The translations under genes were made by a program, and so were the position numbers. From Hyphomicrobiales bacterium (lineage in GTDB: Bacteria > Pseudomonadota > Alphaproteobacteria > Rhizobiales > Rhizobiaceae): 35,306 nt of DNA. This document shows, piece by piece, positions 13,266 through 22,385 of the stretch (positions within the stretch are counted from its first letter, which is position 1; each line of letters starts with the position of its first letter). The stretch is taken from assembly GCA_900472625.1 (NCBI GenBank), contig UCIT01000045.1, positions 1 to 35,306 on the forward strand, read 5' to 3'. Under the pieces are notes generated by a model that worked only from the letters and a program-made list of their open reading frames with translations, did no database searches and was not told the origin of the DNA.

Positions 13266-14789
13266 CTAAGAAGCTGGGATGCCGAGAATGAAGTAGCGGA
13301 TCGCGTACGGCGGGTTGCTGTCGTAGGACGTACCGATCGAATAACCCGGTGACGTGCCAGACGATGACGACGTGTAGGCTTGCGGGTTGCCAATGAACGA
13401 ATAGAACCGCGCCTCAGACGACGTCAGCCGACAATATGTGGTGTCGCCCGACGTCGTTGGCCCGGCACCAGTGGCATAGATCAGTTTCGTGAATGGGGAG
13501 CGGACCCTCTTTGAGAAGCTGCCGCCAAACTGCGCATTGGCTCCGCCGCCGTGGATTGTCATGTATTTGACGATCGGGAAAAGGCCAGTCGAGTCGAATG
13601 GCACGGCATACTGCACGCCGTTCCCACCTGACAAGCTGATGACACCTTCCTTGATCACTCGTAGCGTCGGCCAACGGCTGTCAATGATCACGTCCGCCAA
13701 CGTCGGTGTGGCCCCAGCCCCCGGTCTTAGGAACTGAACCACGTCCTGCGTGCCGTCGTTGAACTGGCGCAGAACTTTGTTGCTGCCCGCAGTCGGCGCA
13801 CTATTGTCGCTCGCAAATACAACGACACGCGCGCGGCAGCCGCCGTACGGATTGTTGAGCACGACTGTCACGCCGGAGACGTAGTACTGAATCCCGAAGT
13901 TGTCGGTCGTGGCCAAGGGACTCGTCGGAAAGTAGACCACGCTTCCAGAGTAGGCGGAGATATCGGCAAGCAAAGATCCTGTCACGCTGATGCCGGCAAG
14001 ATACGGCGTCATGTCGAGACTAGTCGTTCCGGACGGCACGGATATATCGGCCGCGTAGATGACTTTCAGCGGGCGATTGACGCTGTCGAAAGATAGTTGC
14101 TGCTTTGTGGCCGTGCGCACGTCGTAGCCGGGCTTTGACACCCGGCAAAAGTCTTTCGTGATCTGTACCGTCATTTGCCCCGGAACCGGAGCAAGAGGCG
14201 GGCTGAGCAGCGCGGTTTCATCGCCCGGCAGGTTCCAGACGACTAGCTGCCTGTCGCCCACGTCGAGCGGCCAGGTGCTGTCTGATGGCTTCGTTCCGAC
14301 GAGATTAGCCTTTGACGAGCTGATCGGACTGGAGCCGGTGTTGGTGAAGCCAGTCATCCAACCGCCTTCCTGAGCCTGCCATTGGGCAACCTCGCCAGCT
14401 CTGTTTTGATAGCCATAACTCTTGCTGGATACGAGCGGACCCTGCACCCACCCGCCGATCATCCGCTTCATGTCGTGGACAGGAAGGGCGTAGTCGAGCG
14501 CGGGAAAGTAATCACGCGTCCATGCAACAAAGTTGTAGGAGCTGAGGAAACCGTAATTCAGCTTGTAGTAGCCGGCTCCTGAGCCCGACGGGTAGTACAC
14601 CGTCGTGTTGCCCATATTCGTCCCGATATCACTGCCGGCGTAACGGAAAATGCCGGCATCCTTCGAATTGAACGAGAACTTGGCATAGTCCGAGTCTGGC
14701 GTCGTGTACGGGTTATAGGCGGCATCAGCCATGATCTTGACGCAAGCGGCGCCGGTACCGTCTAGGCCAATCATTGTCCGTTTCGACAT
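13266..14789 (-). CDS. tail-tip-associated protein / fibre component (507 aa)
   Basis: The start is ATG 14789, which shares one base with the stop of the tip-protein gene; the longer frame to 14855 was rejected because it lies inside that gene. The protein has a Tyr- and Gly-rich N-terminal half (DAAYNPYTTPDSDYAKFSFNS; YKLNYGFLSSYNFVAW) and strand-rich C-terminal half, ending YSIGTSYDSNPPYAIRYFILGIPAS. No signal or membrane segments. Its place between the central tip protein and the fibre suggests a distal tail or fibre-base protein. Family not recognised. Confidence 0.7.
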   Translation of the reverse strand: MSKRTMIGLDGTGAACVKIMADAAYNPYTTPDSDYAKFSFNSKDAGIFRYAGSDIGTNMGNTTVYYPSGSGAGYYKLNYGFLSSYNFVAWTRDYFPALDYALPVHDMKRMIGGWVQGPLVSSKSYGYQNRAGEVAQWQAQEGGWMTGFTNTGSSPISSSKANLVGTKPSDSTWPLDVGDRQLVVWNLPGDETALLSPPLAPVPGQMTVQITKDFCRVSKPGYDVRTATKQQLSFDSVNRPLKVIYAADISVPSGTTSLDMTPYLAGISVTGSLLADISAYSGSVVYFPTSPLATTDNFGIQYYVSGVTVVLNNPYGGCRARVVVFASDNSAPTAGSNKVLRQFNDGTQDVVQFLRPGAGATPTLADVIIDSRWPTLRVIKEGVISLSGGNGVQYAVPFDSTGLFPIVKYMTIHGGGANAQFGGSFSKRVRSPFTKLIYATGAGPTTSGDTTYCRLTSSEARFYSFIGNPQAYTSSSSGTSPGYSIGTSYDSNPPYAIRYFILGIPAS

Positions 14790-17206
14790 TAGCTGTAGAT
14801 CTCGATCGTTCCCTGGATGCCGTCGATCTGCATCTTGTTGTTGTCGGATATCCACGCGCCGCCGCGGATCGTGCGAATGCGGGCGGAGTTCAGGGTCAGT
14901 TCCCCATTCTCGACAACGAACGGGAATGAGTTTTCATCGTCGGAAGTGATCAGCACGAACTGGTCCACATCGAAGGCGGCACGCGACTTGAGCACACCAT
15001 CGTCGGTGTAAAGTTCGATGAAGAAACCGCTCTCCTTCCACGTGTCACCGATCGAGCCCTTGAGAAGGATTGCATACCGGACTGTCACGCCCTCAGGAGC
15101 AGCAACCGCCTGAAATGCCACCAGACCATTGGCAAGGTTCTCACCGAAAGCCGCGATCAATTCTTCGGTCTGAGCAACGATGTTCGCGACGCTCGAATTC
15201 AGGACGACGATCTCTTCGCTGAAGCTCGCACCTTGGACCGCAACCTTACGGCTGAGCGTCTGCGACACGCCGCTGGTGATCTGGAAGTTCTGCTGCAGTT
15301 GATCGAGCAAGGACTCGTTGCGGTTCATGCTGGCATAGAGATCCTTGAAGACGTCAAGAACCTCGTCTTTCAGATTGCCAAGACCGATTTCCAGATCTGC
15401 GTTCCCGCCGTCGAGTGAGGTGACGTCCACGGGCGCCGTCCAGCTCGTCGAGCGATCGGCAACCAGCTTGTGGCGAAACTGGTAGGTGGTCAGGCTGAGA
15501 ATACCCTCCTGAATGAAGGCAATGTTCACATCGGACTGCACCGTCCGCGAGAACTTGTTGGCTGGTTCGGTCTTGATCCACCACTCGATAGTTATGCCAG
15601 TCACCGTGGCATCCTCGACCGGAGACCAAGAGACACGAAACGCTGGATAGGACCGACCGTCTGCCCCCACGCCCAGGACGGGCGCGATCGAGAAGTCTTG
15701 CAGCTCATTGAGGTAGACGGGCTCGCCGTTCGGGATTGGGATCGTCGGCGGGATGACTGCAACGGCGTCATAGATCGCCCCATCACGTTCCTGCAGCGAA
15801 AGAGAAACGTTGCGAGGACCATCCGCCGTCAGTGCCCTGATGGACCGGGCCTGCACCATATACACGCGGTTGCCATAGCGCTTCGAGTTCCACCGTACCC
15901 AGTCACCAGCTTTGACCGTCTGAAAACGCGGACGCAGGATGATATCTGCCGTCGCCTCATAGCGGTTCTCATTAAAGTAGATAGACGCCAATTGATTGGC
16001 TTGGCGCTTCGAGCGCACCTGGGCAAAATCCAACCCCACGTCACGTGTGCGACGATCGAGCGAGACGTAGCCAGCATCTGTTTGCGTGTCATAGCCAGCC
16101 GGCGACCACATGTTTTCCGGCTCGGGATAGGTGCCCGAGACCGCGTTGACGAGATCCGCCATGGAACGTCGACGCTGGAAACGCACCGCTTCGCCGGATA
16201 TCAGATCGTCATCGGTGAAGGTCTCGACGATCGGCTGATCTGTTCCGATCAAAGGCCACGACCCATCAACATCGTCGATCACGATGCCGCCGCATGCGGT
16301 CATGACCGCTTCGATATTGTCACCATGTTGCGCTTCCGCATCGAAAAGAACCGAGCAGCGATAGCGTGTTTCCCCGCTCACATCCTCGTCGCAGATGTTT
16401 GCCGCAGTGGCATAGCGATCGAACGGAAGGTCCGCCGAGGCCATTCCCATACCGCAAAAGAGATCATCGTTAATCGAGAACCCACGGCGGTAATTGTATT
16501 CCTGCACGATCGGATTTTCCGAGAACTCGTGCGTAGAATAGTCATCCCAGCGATGAGTTCCGGAGCCTCCGACCGTCGAATCCTTCCGGATGTCATACAA
16601 TCGCGCGCCGCGAAACTCGAAGAAGAAGTCAGGGAACTGGCCAAGCTTGTCCTGGTCATATGTCAGTTCTGCCTTGATCCAGCAGATGCCGGTCCCGATA
16701 TGATCGGACGTCCAGCGGCCCGTAGGATTTGAATGGCTGATCATATCGGCGTCGGCGACCGTCTGTGTGCCGGTGTAGAAAGTGAAGCGGATTAGCCCGG
16801 CATAATCGCCCGACGCTACGTTGTAGACCGTCCTGATGGCGTTCGAGGAAGCAACACTAAGCGAGAGCAGCGAACCGCCTGCCCAAACCCTCGATAGTCC
16901 ATCGCACGGGAAATCCGACAGCACGTAGACCTGCTCAAGGTACTTGTTTGAGCTGCCATAGGTGTTGACGTAGCAGTCGTGCCCAGCGATCCCGACGAGC
17001 CCGCAAGCGACCTTACGGCTGACATTTTCGCCGTAGTCGCGCTCGAACTCGACGCCTCCAACCGAGGCCGAATTCTTCTTTGCCTGGCGCGCCTGAATTT
17101 TGCTGACAATGAGGTTGAGGCCAATGCCGATGATGGCCTTGCCGATGATGCCGAGTGAGCCAAAGAAGCTACCGACTGCACCGACCACAGGAGCGAGAAA
17201 AGGCAT
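14789..17206 (-). CDS. central tail-tip / host-specificity protein, gpJ-like (805 aa)
   Basis: Starts with hydrophobic segments (VGAVGSFFGSLGIIGKAIIGIGL, residues 8-30), usual for central tip proteins of this type. The mid part has strand-rich hub-like domains (GVEFERDYGENVSRKVACGLVGIAGHDCYVN). About residues 510-600 resemble a fibronectin-type domain (RVSWSPVEDATVTGITIEWW), and about 650-790 resemble DUF1983, the C-terminal domain of lambda gpJ-like proteins (GVTVRYAILL, SGFFIELYTDDG, AAFDVDQFVL). It probably forms the tip that contacts the receptor and starts DNA delivery. It corresponds in order to gene 15 of alphaproteobacterial gene transfer agents. Confidence 0.85.
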   Translation of the reverse strand: MPFLAPVVGAVGSFFGSLGIIGKAIIGIGLNLIVSKIQARQAKKNSASVGGVEFERDYGENVSRKVACGLVGIAGHDCYVNTYGSSNKYLEQVYVLSDFPCDGLSRVWAGGSLLSLSVASSNAIRTVYNVASGDYAGLIRFTFYTGTQTVADADMISHSNPTGRWTSDHIGTGICWIKAELTYDQDKLGQFPDFFFEFRGARLYDIRKDSTVGGSGTHRWDDYSTHEFSENPIVQEYNYRRGFSINDDLFCGMGMASADLPFDRYATAANICDEDVSGETRYRCSVLFDAEAQHGDNIEAVMTACGGIVIDDVDGSWPLIGTDQPIVETFTDDDLISGEAVRFQRRRSMADLVNAVSGTYPEPENMWSPAGYDTQTDAGYVSLDRRTRDVGLDFAQVRSKRQANQLASIYFNENRYEATADIILRPRFQTVKAGDWVRWNSKRYGNRVYMVQARSIRALTADGPRNVSLSLQERDGAIYDAVAVIPPTIPIPNGEPVYLNELQDFSIAPVLGVGADGRSYPAFRVSWSPVEDATVTGITIEWWIKTEPANKFSRTVQSDVNIAFIQEGILSLTTYQFRHKLVADRSTSWTAPVDVTSLDGGNADLEIGLGNLKDEVLDVFKDLYASMNRNESLLDQLQQNFQITSGVSQTLSRKVAVQGASFSEEIVVLNSSVANIVAQTEELIAAFGENLANGLVAFQAVAAPEGVTVRYAILLKGSIGDTWKESGFFIELYTDDGVLKSRAAFDVDQFVLITSDDENSFPFVVENGELTLNSARIRTIRGGAWISDNNKMQIDGIQGTIEIYS

Positions 17207-17610
17207 CAGGTCACCTTGAATGCATAAGTTACGGCAGACGCCGGCAGAAATTCGACGGCATCCGTGCCGCGCGTCATGAAGCCGATCGAGGTGAAGAGGC
17301 CACCAGACAAGACGCCTTCGCGATCGACGACGCCGATATCGCCGCGCTGCGCCATGCTCGGAGCTATCTCCGCAAACTTGGCAGCGAAGGCATCTCTCAC
17401 CGTCTCGAAGCCGTGCTGGCGCAGCTTCTTGGCCGCCCCCGCTTCCGTTTTGTATCCGAGCGCATCGGCATACATCCGCTCCCCCATGACGGCCTCAACG
17501 CCATCGTCGGCGATCAGGTAGCAGTCCGACGTGCCGAATACTGAGGGCAACGCCTGATGCTTCGCCACAACCGCGTTGAGGCGTTTCTCCCAGCCGGAAG
17601 GTCTGGTCAT
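17206..17610 (-). CDS. DUF6950-like / NlpC-P60-type tail-tip peptidoglycan hydrolase relative (134 aa)
   Basis: Contains F-G-T-S-D-C30-Y-L at the position of the NlpC/P60 catalytic Cys, then helices and R-G-D-I-G-V-V-D, where the catalytic-strand region of the fold begins. The canonical His motif is not evident, which fits the DUF6950 subgroup seen in alphaproteobacterial phages. Role: likely a tail-tip protein that helps cross the cell wall. It occupies the slot of the cell-wall peptidase in the usual order tape measure, DUF2460, DUF2163, NlpC/P60, tip protein. It shares one base with the tip gene. Confidence 0.75.
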   Translation of the reverse strand: MTRPSGWEKRLNAVVAKHQALPSVFGTSDCYLIADDGVEAVMGERMYADALGYKTEAGAAKKLRQHGFETVRDAFAAKFAEIAPSMAQRGDIGVVDREGVLSGGLFTSIGFMTRGTDAVEFLPASAVTYAFKVT

Positions 17611-17646
17611 GTTGAGCCTTTGATCTTAGGATAGCCCGCGAAGGGC

Positions 17647-17883
17647 ATGGGGAAAATGGATTCAATCTTATCCAAGCATCAGAAAAGCATAGAACAAGTC
17701 ATAAGCAGCCACCGCGAGCGGATCGTTGATTTGCAGAACGAGCTCGCCAAAAAATCGGACGGGAACATCGATCCGACATCACTGCGGTTCCTGAATCGGC
17801 TTGAAAAGGAATATCGCGACATTCTTTCTCGGTTCGAAAATCTCGCTGAGGCGATAGACGCGGTTTTACCTAAAGCCCCTTGA
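17647..17883 (+). CDS. small coiled-coil moron on the opposite strand (78 aa)
   Basis: A plus-strand frame in the gap between two minus-strand tail genes, overlapping the end of the DUF2163-like gene by 14 bases. The product is almost entirely helical and charged (ILSKHQKSIEQVISSHRERIVDLQNELAKK; LRFLNRLEKEYRDILSRF), with heptad-like spacing, and its DNA is more AT-rich than its neighbours. ATG 17647 or 17656 could be the start; GAAGGGC lies upstream of the first. No family recognised. Likely expressed separately from the late operon. Confidence 0.6.
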   Translation: MGKMDSILSKHQKSIEQVISSHRERIVDLQNELAKKSDGNIDPTSLRFLNRLEKEYRDILSRFENLAEAIDAVLPKAP

Positions 17884-18514
17884 AACCTATGGCGCGCGCT
17901 GCGCCGGCGGCTGCACTTTTCGCTGCATTGACGGCAGAGCCAACGGCTTTGCCCCACGCGATATCGACACGGCCGGCAGTGGCCGCATGCTCGAAGAACC
18001 GATCGCCGGGGTCGCGGCGCTGCTGATCAGCGATCGTCCGCTTCCTGCCGTTCTGCCGCGAGTAATCCAGCTGGCGACCTTCGCACCGCGCGGTGAGGTA
18101 ATAGCCCCGTGTGTCGTCGGCGTTGTGCTCGATAACGTCGAGGTATCCGCGAGCAACGGGCTCGACCTGGATGAGCGCCATCGTGTCAGGATGGAAGTGC
18201 GCGTCGTAAACGACGACGGGCCGATCTCGATAGTCCTCGTTCTCGATCTCGGTGAGGATCTCCGGCGTAAGGTCGAACTGCTTGCTCTCGGCGAGAGTGA
18301 GCGTGAAGCCGCCGTCGGCCGCCGTTCCGGTTCCGCCGCCAATATCGGACACCTCGATCAGGCCAAAGGGCTGGTAGGTGATGCCAGCATACGTCAGCGG
18401 CTCACGGCGAGCGATGAAACCGTAGATGCCCGAGCCGAGCTGGACGCGGACCATCTGCCGTGTCGAGATCCGGCCGGCATCGTATAGCGCTTTGACTTCA
18501 GTAGAGAGCGCCAT
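17870..18514 (-). CDS. distal tail protein, DUF2163-like (214 aa)
   Basis: Begins with VKALYDAGRISTRQMVRVQLGSGIYGFIARREPLTYAGITYQPF, a strand pattern used by DUF2163-type baseplate hub proteins, and has a helical end. It sits in the DUF2163 slot between the gene at 18515 and the NlpC/P60-like gene. Probably forms part of the distal tail ring under the tip protein. The last codons are overlapped by the convergent moron at 17647. Confidence 0.65.
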   Translation of the reverse strand: MALSTEVKALYDAGRISTRQMVRVQLGSGIYGFIARREPLTYAGITYQPFGLIEVSDIGGGTGTAADGGFTLTLAESKQFDLTPEILTEIENEDYRDRPVVVYDAHFHPDTMALIQVEPVARGYLDVIEHNADDTRGYYLTARCEGRQLDYSRQNGRKRTIADQQRRDPGDRFFEHAATAGRVDIAWGKAVGSAVNAAKSAAAGAARAIGFKGL

Positions 18515-19132
18515 TCACTGGCTCTCCCGAAGCTGGAACGAGACGGTACGGAACAGCCCCTCACCCGGCGCCTGATAGCTGCCAGGCACCAACCGCATCA
18601 CGAGGGCCGGATTGGCGAAGCGCACCACGGCACCAGCCTGGGCGACGGTGTCAAACGGCGGCGGCTCGACGGTGATCGACCTCGTCGCCCCTGATCCAGA
18701 CACCTCGGTGATCCGGCCAATGTAATACCGGCCAGATCGCTCGAGCCCAATGCGATCCCCTATCGACAGCACTAGGCCAGCATCGACGCTGTTGACCGAC
18801 AGAATGTTACCGTCGGTGACCGAGACAACATTGCCGGGGTCATCCGCCGGAGCGTGGTTCTCCCGGTGAGCCTTGGGATAACTATGCGTGGGATGGAGGA
18901 AGAGAACCGTGCGAAGGCCTTCGCGAAGTGAGAGCCACCAAGCTTCGATCTCGGAATACTCGTCGAGATAGAGAGGCCTTGTCGTCATGTCAGCAATCCA
19001 TGTCGGATCTTCTGTCTGGGTGTAGTTCGTGAGACGGGAGCCAGCCCGAGAAGCCTTAACGGGATCATCGAGGACGAAGTCGCATTTCACCCAAGCGATA
19101 CCCGGGAGCGGACGAGGAAATGATATCGCCAT
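18515..19132 (-). CDS. minor tail protein in the DUF2460 slot (205 aa)
   Basis: Strand-rich protein beginning MAISFPRPLPGIAWVKCDFVLDD with a central hinge (LREGLRTVLFLHPTHSYPK) and a C-terminal beta region ending LFRTVSFQLRE. No family certain. It directly follows the tape-measure gene (sharing one base) and precedes the DUF2163-like gene, so it is probably the distal tail ring protein. Ends immediately before the next start. Confidence 0.65.
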   Translation of the reverse strand: MAISFPRPLPGIAWVKCDFVLDDPVKASRAGSRLTNYTQTEDPTWIADMTTRPLYLDEYSEIEAWWLSLREGLRTVLFLHPTHSYPKAHRENHAPADDPGNVVSVTDGNILSVNSVDAGLVLSIGDRIGLERSGRYYIGRITEVSGSGATRSITVEPPPFDTVAQAGAVVRFANPALVMRLVPGSYQAPGEGLFRTVSFQLRESQ

Positions 19133-21135
19133 TAAATCATCCGTCTCTTCTGAGCATCCTTGACCGTGCTCACAATGGTGGCAGGCACGTCAGCACGGAA
19201 CTTGGCGAAGTCGCTGCGCAGAGCGGCAAGCCCTGCGTCATCAGCATTTGCGGCGTTAAAGACCGGCGCTATGCTGATGTTGACATTACCGTTTTGCCCG
19301 CCAGCGTTCTGGTTAGCAGGAACCTGCAGACGATGGTTCGGCACAACTTCCTCGCCACCTTTGAAGCGAATAAGCTCCGGTCCCTTCTCGCCCACCCAGG
19401 CAATACCTGGGCGAGCCGAAGACGTGCCGGTCGCATACCCAGGCAAGGAGCCGGTATATGCGGTGGCGCCAGAGCCAAGATTGAAACCACCGGCGCTGTT
19501 ACCGCCACCGAAAAGTCCACCAAGCAACCCGAAAAGCCCTCCGCCACCAGTGCCGCTGCCAGCGCTGCCAACCTGGAAGACAGCGTCCATCACGTCGCCA
19601 AGCAGCTTGTCGGTGATGCGATCGAGGACGTTGAGCGCAGCCTTGCCGAACGACTTCCAGAAGCCCTCGCCGTTCTTGAGTCCATCACGCAGATCGTTGA
19701 CGAAACCGAGCGTGGTGTTCTTCACGAACTCCATGGCCTGCTTCGCCTTCTGGATTGCTTCCGTCTGACGGTTCTGGGCTTCAGTTGCGGCAGCAAGAGC
19801 GCTGGACGTTTGATCGATCTGAGTAATCAACTCCGGCGTAATCGCCTTTTTGGCCTTCTCAGCAGCGGCTAGGAGGTTCGCCGAGGTGCGTGCTTTTGTG
19901 ATCGCGTAGTCATAATCGTTGACCAACGGATTCAAGGAAGCTTGCGCGGCAGTTTCCGCCTCGATGGCCTTGGTGCGCTCCTGAATGGACAGGATTGAAG
20001 ATTTGTAGTTATCATTCGATGCTGACCGAGTTCGGGGCGTGCGACCGCCTAAGCCTTCCAGCTCTATAAGCGGCCTGCGCGACGGCGTTGGAGCATCGGT
20101 AGGAACGAAGTCCTCTTCCTTCATGATGGAGCCATTTTCGCTCCACAGCGGGCCGAGCGTTCCCAGTTTAGGCCCGTTCTGACCCGTAGTCAGGGCGTTG
20201 AGCCGCTCCTGGCTCAGGCGGTTTGCCTCGTTCGCAGCGCGAAAAATCTGATTGGCTAGGCCGCCGAAAGCATCCGCAAAATCGTCAACGGCTTGGATCC
20301 CTGAAGACCTCATTGACCCCGTCAAGGCATCTTGAACCGCCTGTAGGTCTGATACCGATGCCGTTCCATCTTCGACCCCTTTGCGCAGGGTCTGGAAGGT
20401 GTCATTGAGCTTATCGATTTCTTCTGATTCCCCACCGGCTTGCCTCAGCGATACGATCATGTCCGCAAACTGGACGTTGATGTCCTCCAAAGGCGCGCGA
20501 ACACTATCCCAATTTACCCTTTCCAACGCATCATAGGCCTGTTTGAGGTCACCAACGTCCTTGGCACGCTCTAACTCGTTGACGTAGCGCTGCAGCGCAG
20601 GAACTGCCGCCCCCCACCGATCGGCTACGTCCTGGATCAATTCCGCCTGCTGCTTCAGGGCGGCCGCAGAATCCGGCGCATTCGATGAGATCGACGAGAA
20701 ATAGGTGAGCGCAGCGCCCGCCGCGATGCCTGCCGCAATACCTATGGGCCCGAACCCGAGCGCCAGATCTGGCAGCTGGATCGCGAGGGACTGAAGAAAG
20801 TTTCCCGTCACCTGAGTTTGCTGGGCCACCTGACTGAGCTGCATCGCCATCATGCGCGCTTGGTTGGTGAACCCAGTGGCCGACCGAGCATTGTCGTTCA
20901 CAGCGGAATTCATCGCGACAAGCGCGCTGGTAGACTTCGTGACGGACGCAGCCCCATCCGAGTATGCGCGAGCGGCAGCATTTACCGATCCAACGGCGCC
21001 GCCAGTGGACTTTCGCAAACCTTCGACTGCAGCCTCAGCCTTAGTGGCCGCGCCAGATAGCTTGTTGATCTCGTCCGCTGCCTTCTGCGGAGTGCCATTG
21101 GTCGAAACCTGAATGCCGAGCTGGGCTACGTCCAT
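19132..21135 (-). CDS. tape measure protein (667 aa)
   Basis: A long, Ala-rich helical protein with coiled-coil-like N-terminal half (KAADEINKLSGAATKAEAAVEGL), a hydrophobic segment around 125-150 (FGPIGIAAGIAAGAAL) and a Gly-rich stretch (GSGTGGGGLFGLLGGLFGGGN), ending with VPATIVSTVKDAQKRR. These are hallmarks of siphophage tape measures, which set tail length and help DNA pass into the cell. At about 0.15 nm per residue, 667 residues predict a tail near 100 nm. It is the largest tail gene upstream of the distal tail genes. Confidence 0.85.
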   Translation of the reverse strand: MDVAQLGIQVSTNGTPQKAADEINKLSGAATKAEAAVEGLRKSTGGAVGSVNAAARAYSDGAASVTKSTSALVAMNSAVNDNARSATGFTNQARMMAMQLSQVAQQTQVTGNFLQSLAIQLPDLALGFGPIGIAAGIAAGAALTYFSSISSNAPDSAAALKQQAELIQDVADRWGAAVPALQRYVNELERAKDVGDLKQAYDALERVNWDSVRAPLEDINVQFADMIVSLRQAGGESEEIDKLNDTFQTLRKGVEDGTASVSDLQAVQDALTGSMRSSGIQAVDDFADAFGGLANQIFRAANEANRLSQERLNALTTGQNGPKLGTLGPLWSENGSIMKEEDFVPTDAPTPSRRPLIELEGLGGRTPRTRSASNDNYKSSILSIQERTKAIEAETAAQASLNPLVNDYDYAITKARTSANLLAAAEKAKKAITPELITQIDQTSSALAAATEAQNRQTEAIQKAKQAMEFVKNTTLGFVNDLRDGLKNGEGFWKSFGKAALNVLDRITDKLLGDVMDAVFQVGSAGSGTGGGGLFGLLGGLFGGGNSAGGFNLGSGATAYTGSLPGYATGTSSARPGIAWVGEKGPELIRFKGGEEVVPNHRLQVPANQNAGGQNGNVNISIAPVFNAANADDAGLAALRSDFAKFRADVPATIVSTVKDAQKRRMI

Positions 21136-21198
21136 GTCTTTTGCCTTTTGGCGCCACGCGCACTATCGTCCGCCCAGTTACAGCTAGGAGGGGAATCA

Positions 21199-21507
21199 AT
21201 GGATGGTTGGTTGAAAGGGCTGGTTTCTGCCGCCTGCGTCGTTGTGATTGCAGGAGGGGCTTATTACGCTTGGTCGGAATACGAGCAGAAGCAAAGCGTC
21301 GCGCAGTCTCGGCAAGCGGCAGCAGCGGCAAACGTTTCGCCAGAGCAATGCCAAGTCATGGCGACAGCTACAATACCTGACAATCCAAGCCAGCCACCCA
21401 AAACATCACGGTACGCCAAGGAGCTGGCGTTGTGCGCTCGATATGGGTATCTCGACGCCTACGAGAAGCACCAGCTCGAACTCGTCGGTGTCGTTCCTAA
21501 CGGCTGA
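21199..21507 (+). CDS. small membrane-anchored or exported protein, antisense moron (102 aa)
   Basis: Start ATG 21199 is supported by TAGGAGGGG six bases upstream; the longer frame to 21148 was rejected. An N-terminal span (GLVSAACVVVIAGGAYYAW) is followed by a soluble part with two cysteines (PEQCQVMA, LALCARYGYLDAY). Proteins of this pattern recur in rhizobial genomes and phages (from memory), function unknown. It lies opposite to the late operon between the tape measure and the tail chaperones. Confidence 0.7.
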   Translation: MDGWLKGLVSAACVVVIAGGAYYAWSEYEQKQSVAQSRQAAAAANVSPEQCQVMATATIPDNPSQPPKTSRYAKELALCARYGYLDAYEKHQLELVGVVPNG

Positions 21508-21562
21508 CTCGACTCCTGATTGTCGCCATGCTTTCTTTTCGCCGCCAAGCTAGGAGAAGCGC

Positions 21563-22258
21563 ATGTCTGAGTTTTCAGAAACCGAAATCAAAATTGCGAC
21601 CGAGCAAGAATGGCAGGAATACTATGCTGCCCTCGGTCGGTTTATGTTTGAATTTGCGACGGCAGAGGAAGAGATCAGCCGACGACTGGCCGACTTCGTT
21701 ATCTTCAAACTGCTTGGACTCGGGAATGGTGAAAGCCTTCGCAAACAAGAAGTAGTGCGCGCCCTGCTGGTGGGAATGCGGATCAATTCGATGAAGGATA
21801 CCCTTAAACGGCTACTCCGCATCACCGATGCCGATGATAAGCGCACCGCCGAAGTGTCATCCATCCTCACGCATCTCAGTGACATCACATCCTTGCGGGA
21901 CCAACTGGCACACCATGCTTCGTACCCCACTATGAAGCCAGATGGCAGCTTTCAGACAACCAACCAGTCCACCTCTAAGGAGCTTATGCGCATTGAATGG
22001 ATTGAGTTCACCCCTGCCATCCTGCTCGATGCAGCAGATGATCTACATCGCATTCCTTACATGCTGTCGTTCTCTATTTCGCCAAATGGCGAAGCCGAGA
22101 AGAGGCGGCTTTCTGAGTCTTCCGAGCTTTGGCGACAGGAGATTGAAAAGCTCGCTCAGCCATGGCGATATAAACCCGCCGGGCTAGCTCGTACGGGTCC
22201 GAAACATGACCATAATCCTCGATGGCGATCGCTCCCGCCTGAACCATCTCAGGCGTGA
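21563..22258 (+). CDS. HEPN-like protein, antisense moron (231 aa)
   Basis: A helical protein whose first 125 residues look like a HEPN domain: long helices (EYYAALGRFMFEFATAEEEISRRLADF; RINSMKDTLKRLLRI) and the motif R112-D-Q-L-A-H117 (R-x4-H), the catalytic signature of HEPN RNases that act in toxin and abortive-infection systems. ATG 21563 has AGGAGAAG upstream. Its C-terminal 60 residues overlap, tail to tail, a minus-strand gene. AT-richer than the late genes. Expressed in the lysogen it could be an effector or a regulator; motif-level evidence only, and no partner antitoxin is obvious. Confidence 0.7.
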   Translation: MSEFSETEIKIATEQEWQEYYAALGRFMFEFATAEEEISRRLADFVIFKLLGLGNGESLRKQEVVRALLVGMRINSMKDTLKRLLRITDADDKRTAEVSSILTHLSDITSLRDQLAHHASYPTMKPDGSFQTTNQSTSKELMRIEWIEFTPAILLDAADDLHRIPYMLSFSISPNGEAEKRRLSESSELWRQEIEKLAQPWRYKPAGLARTGPKHDHNPRWRSLPPEPSQA

Positions 22259-22307
22259 TCTCGGGCGTCATCCTCTCTTTGGGCTGTTTCTTCATGATTT
22301 TTATCAT
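22074..22307 (-). CDS. small hypothetical protein (77 aa) overlapping the HEPN-like gene tail to tail
   Basis: Reads ITPEMVQAGAIAIEDYGHVSDP then LARRVYIAMAERAFQSP, natural helical composition typical of small phage proteins. The start is taken at ATG 22307 (AAGGGGC about 12 bases upstream); ATG 22295 is an alternative. It overlaps the convergent HEPN-like gene by 185 bases. It follows the tail-chaperone genes on the same strand. Function unknown. Confidence 0.5.
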   Translation of the reverse strand: MIKIMKKQPKERMTPEITPEMVQAGAIAIEDYGHVSDPYELARRVYIAMAERAFQSPVAKARKTQKAASSRLRHLAK

Positions 22308-22385
22308 AGGCAAGCGGAGCCCCTTTGTAACTATACTATCCGCCGCATCTTGCGCGATGGCTGATCGGCCACGGTACATCCAGGA

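Noticed and set aside
15470..16732. Long plus-strand frame of 420 codons opposite the tip protein gene
   Set aside because: Arg/Ile-rich, unnatural composition with no ribosome site; it is the antisense shadow of the gpJ-like gene, which has recognisable domains and fits the gene order.
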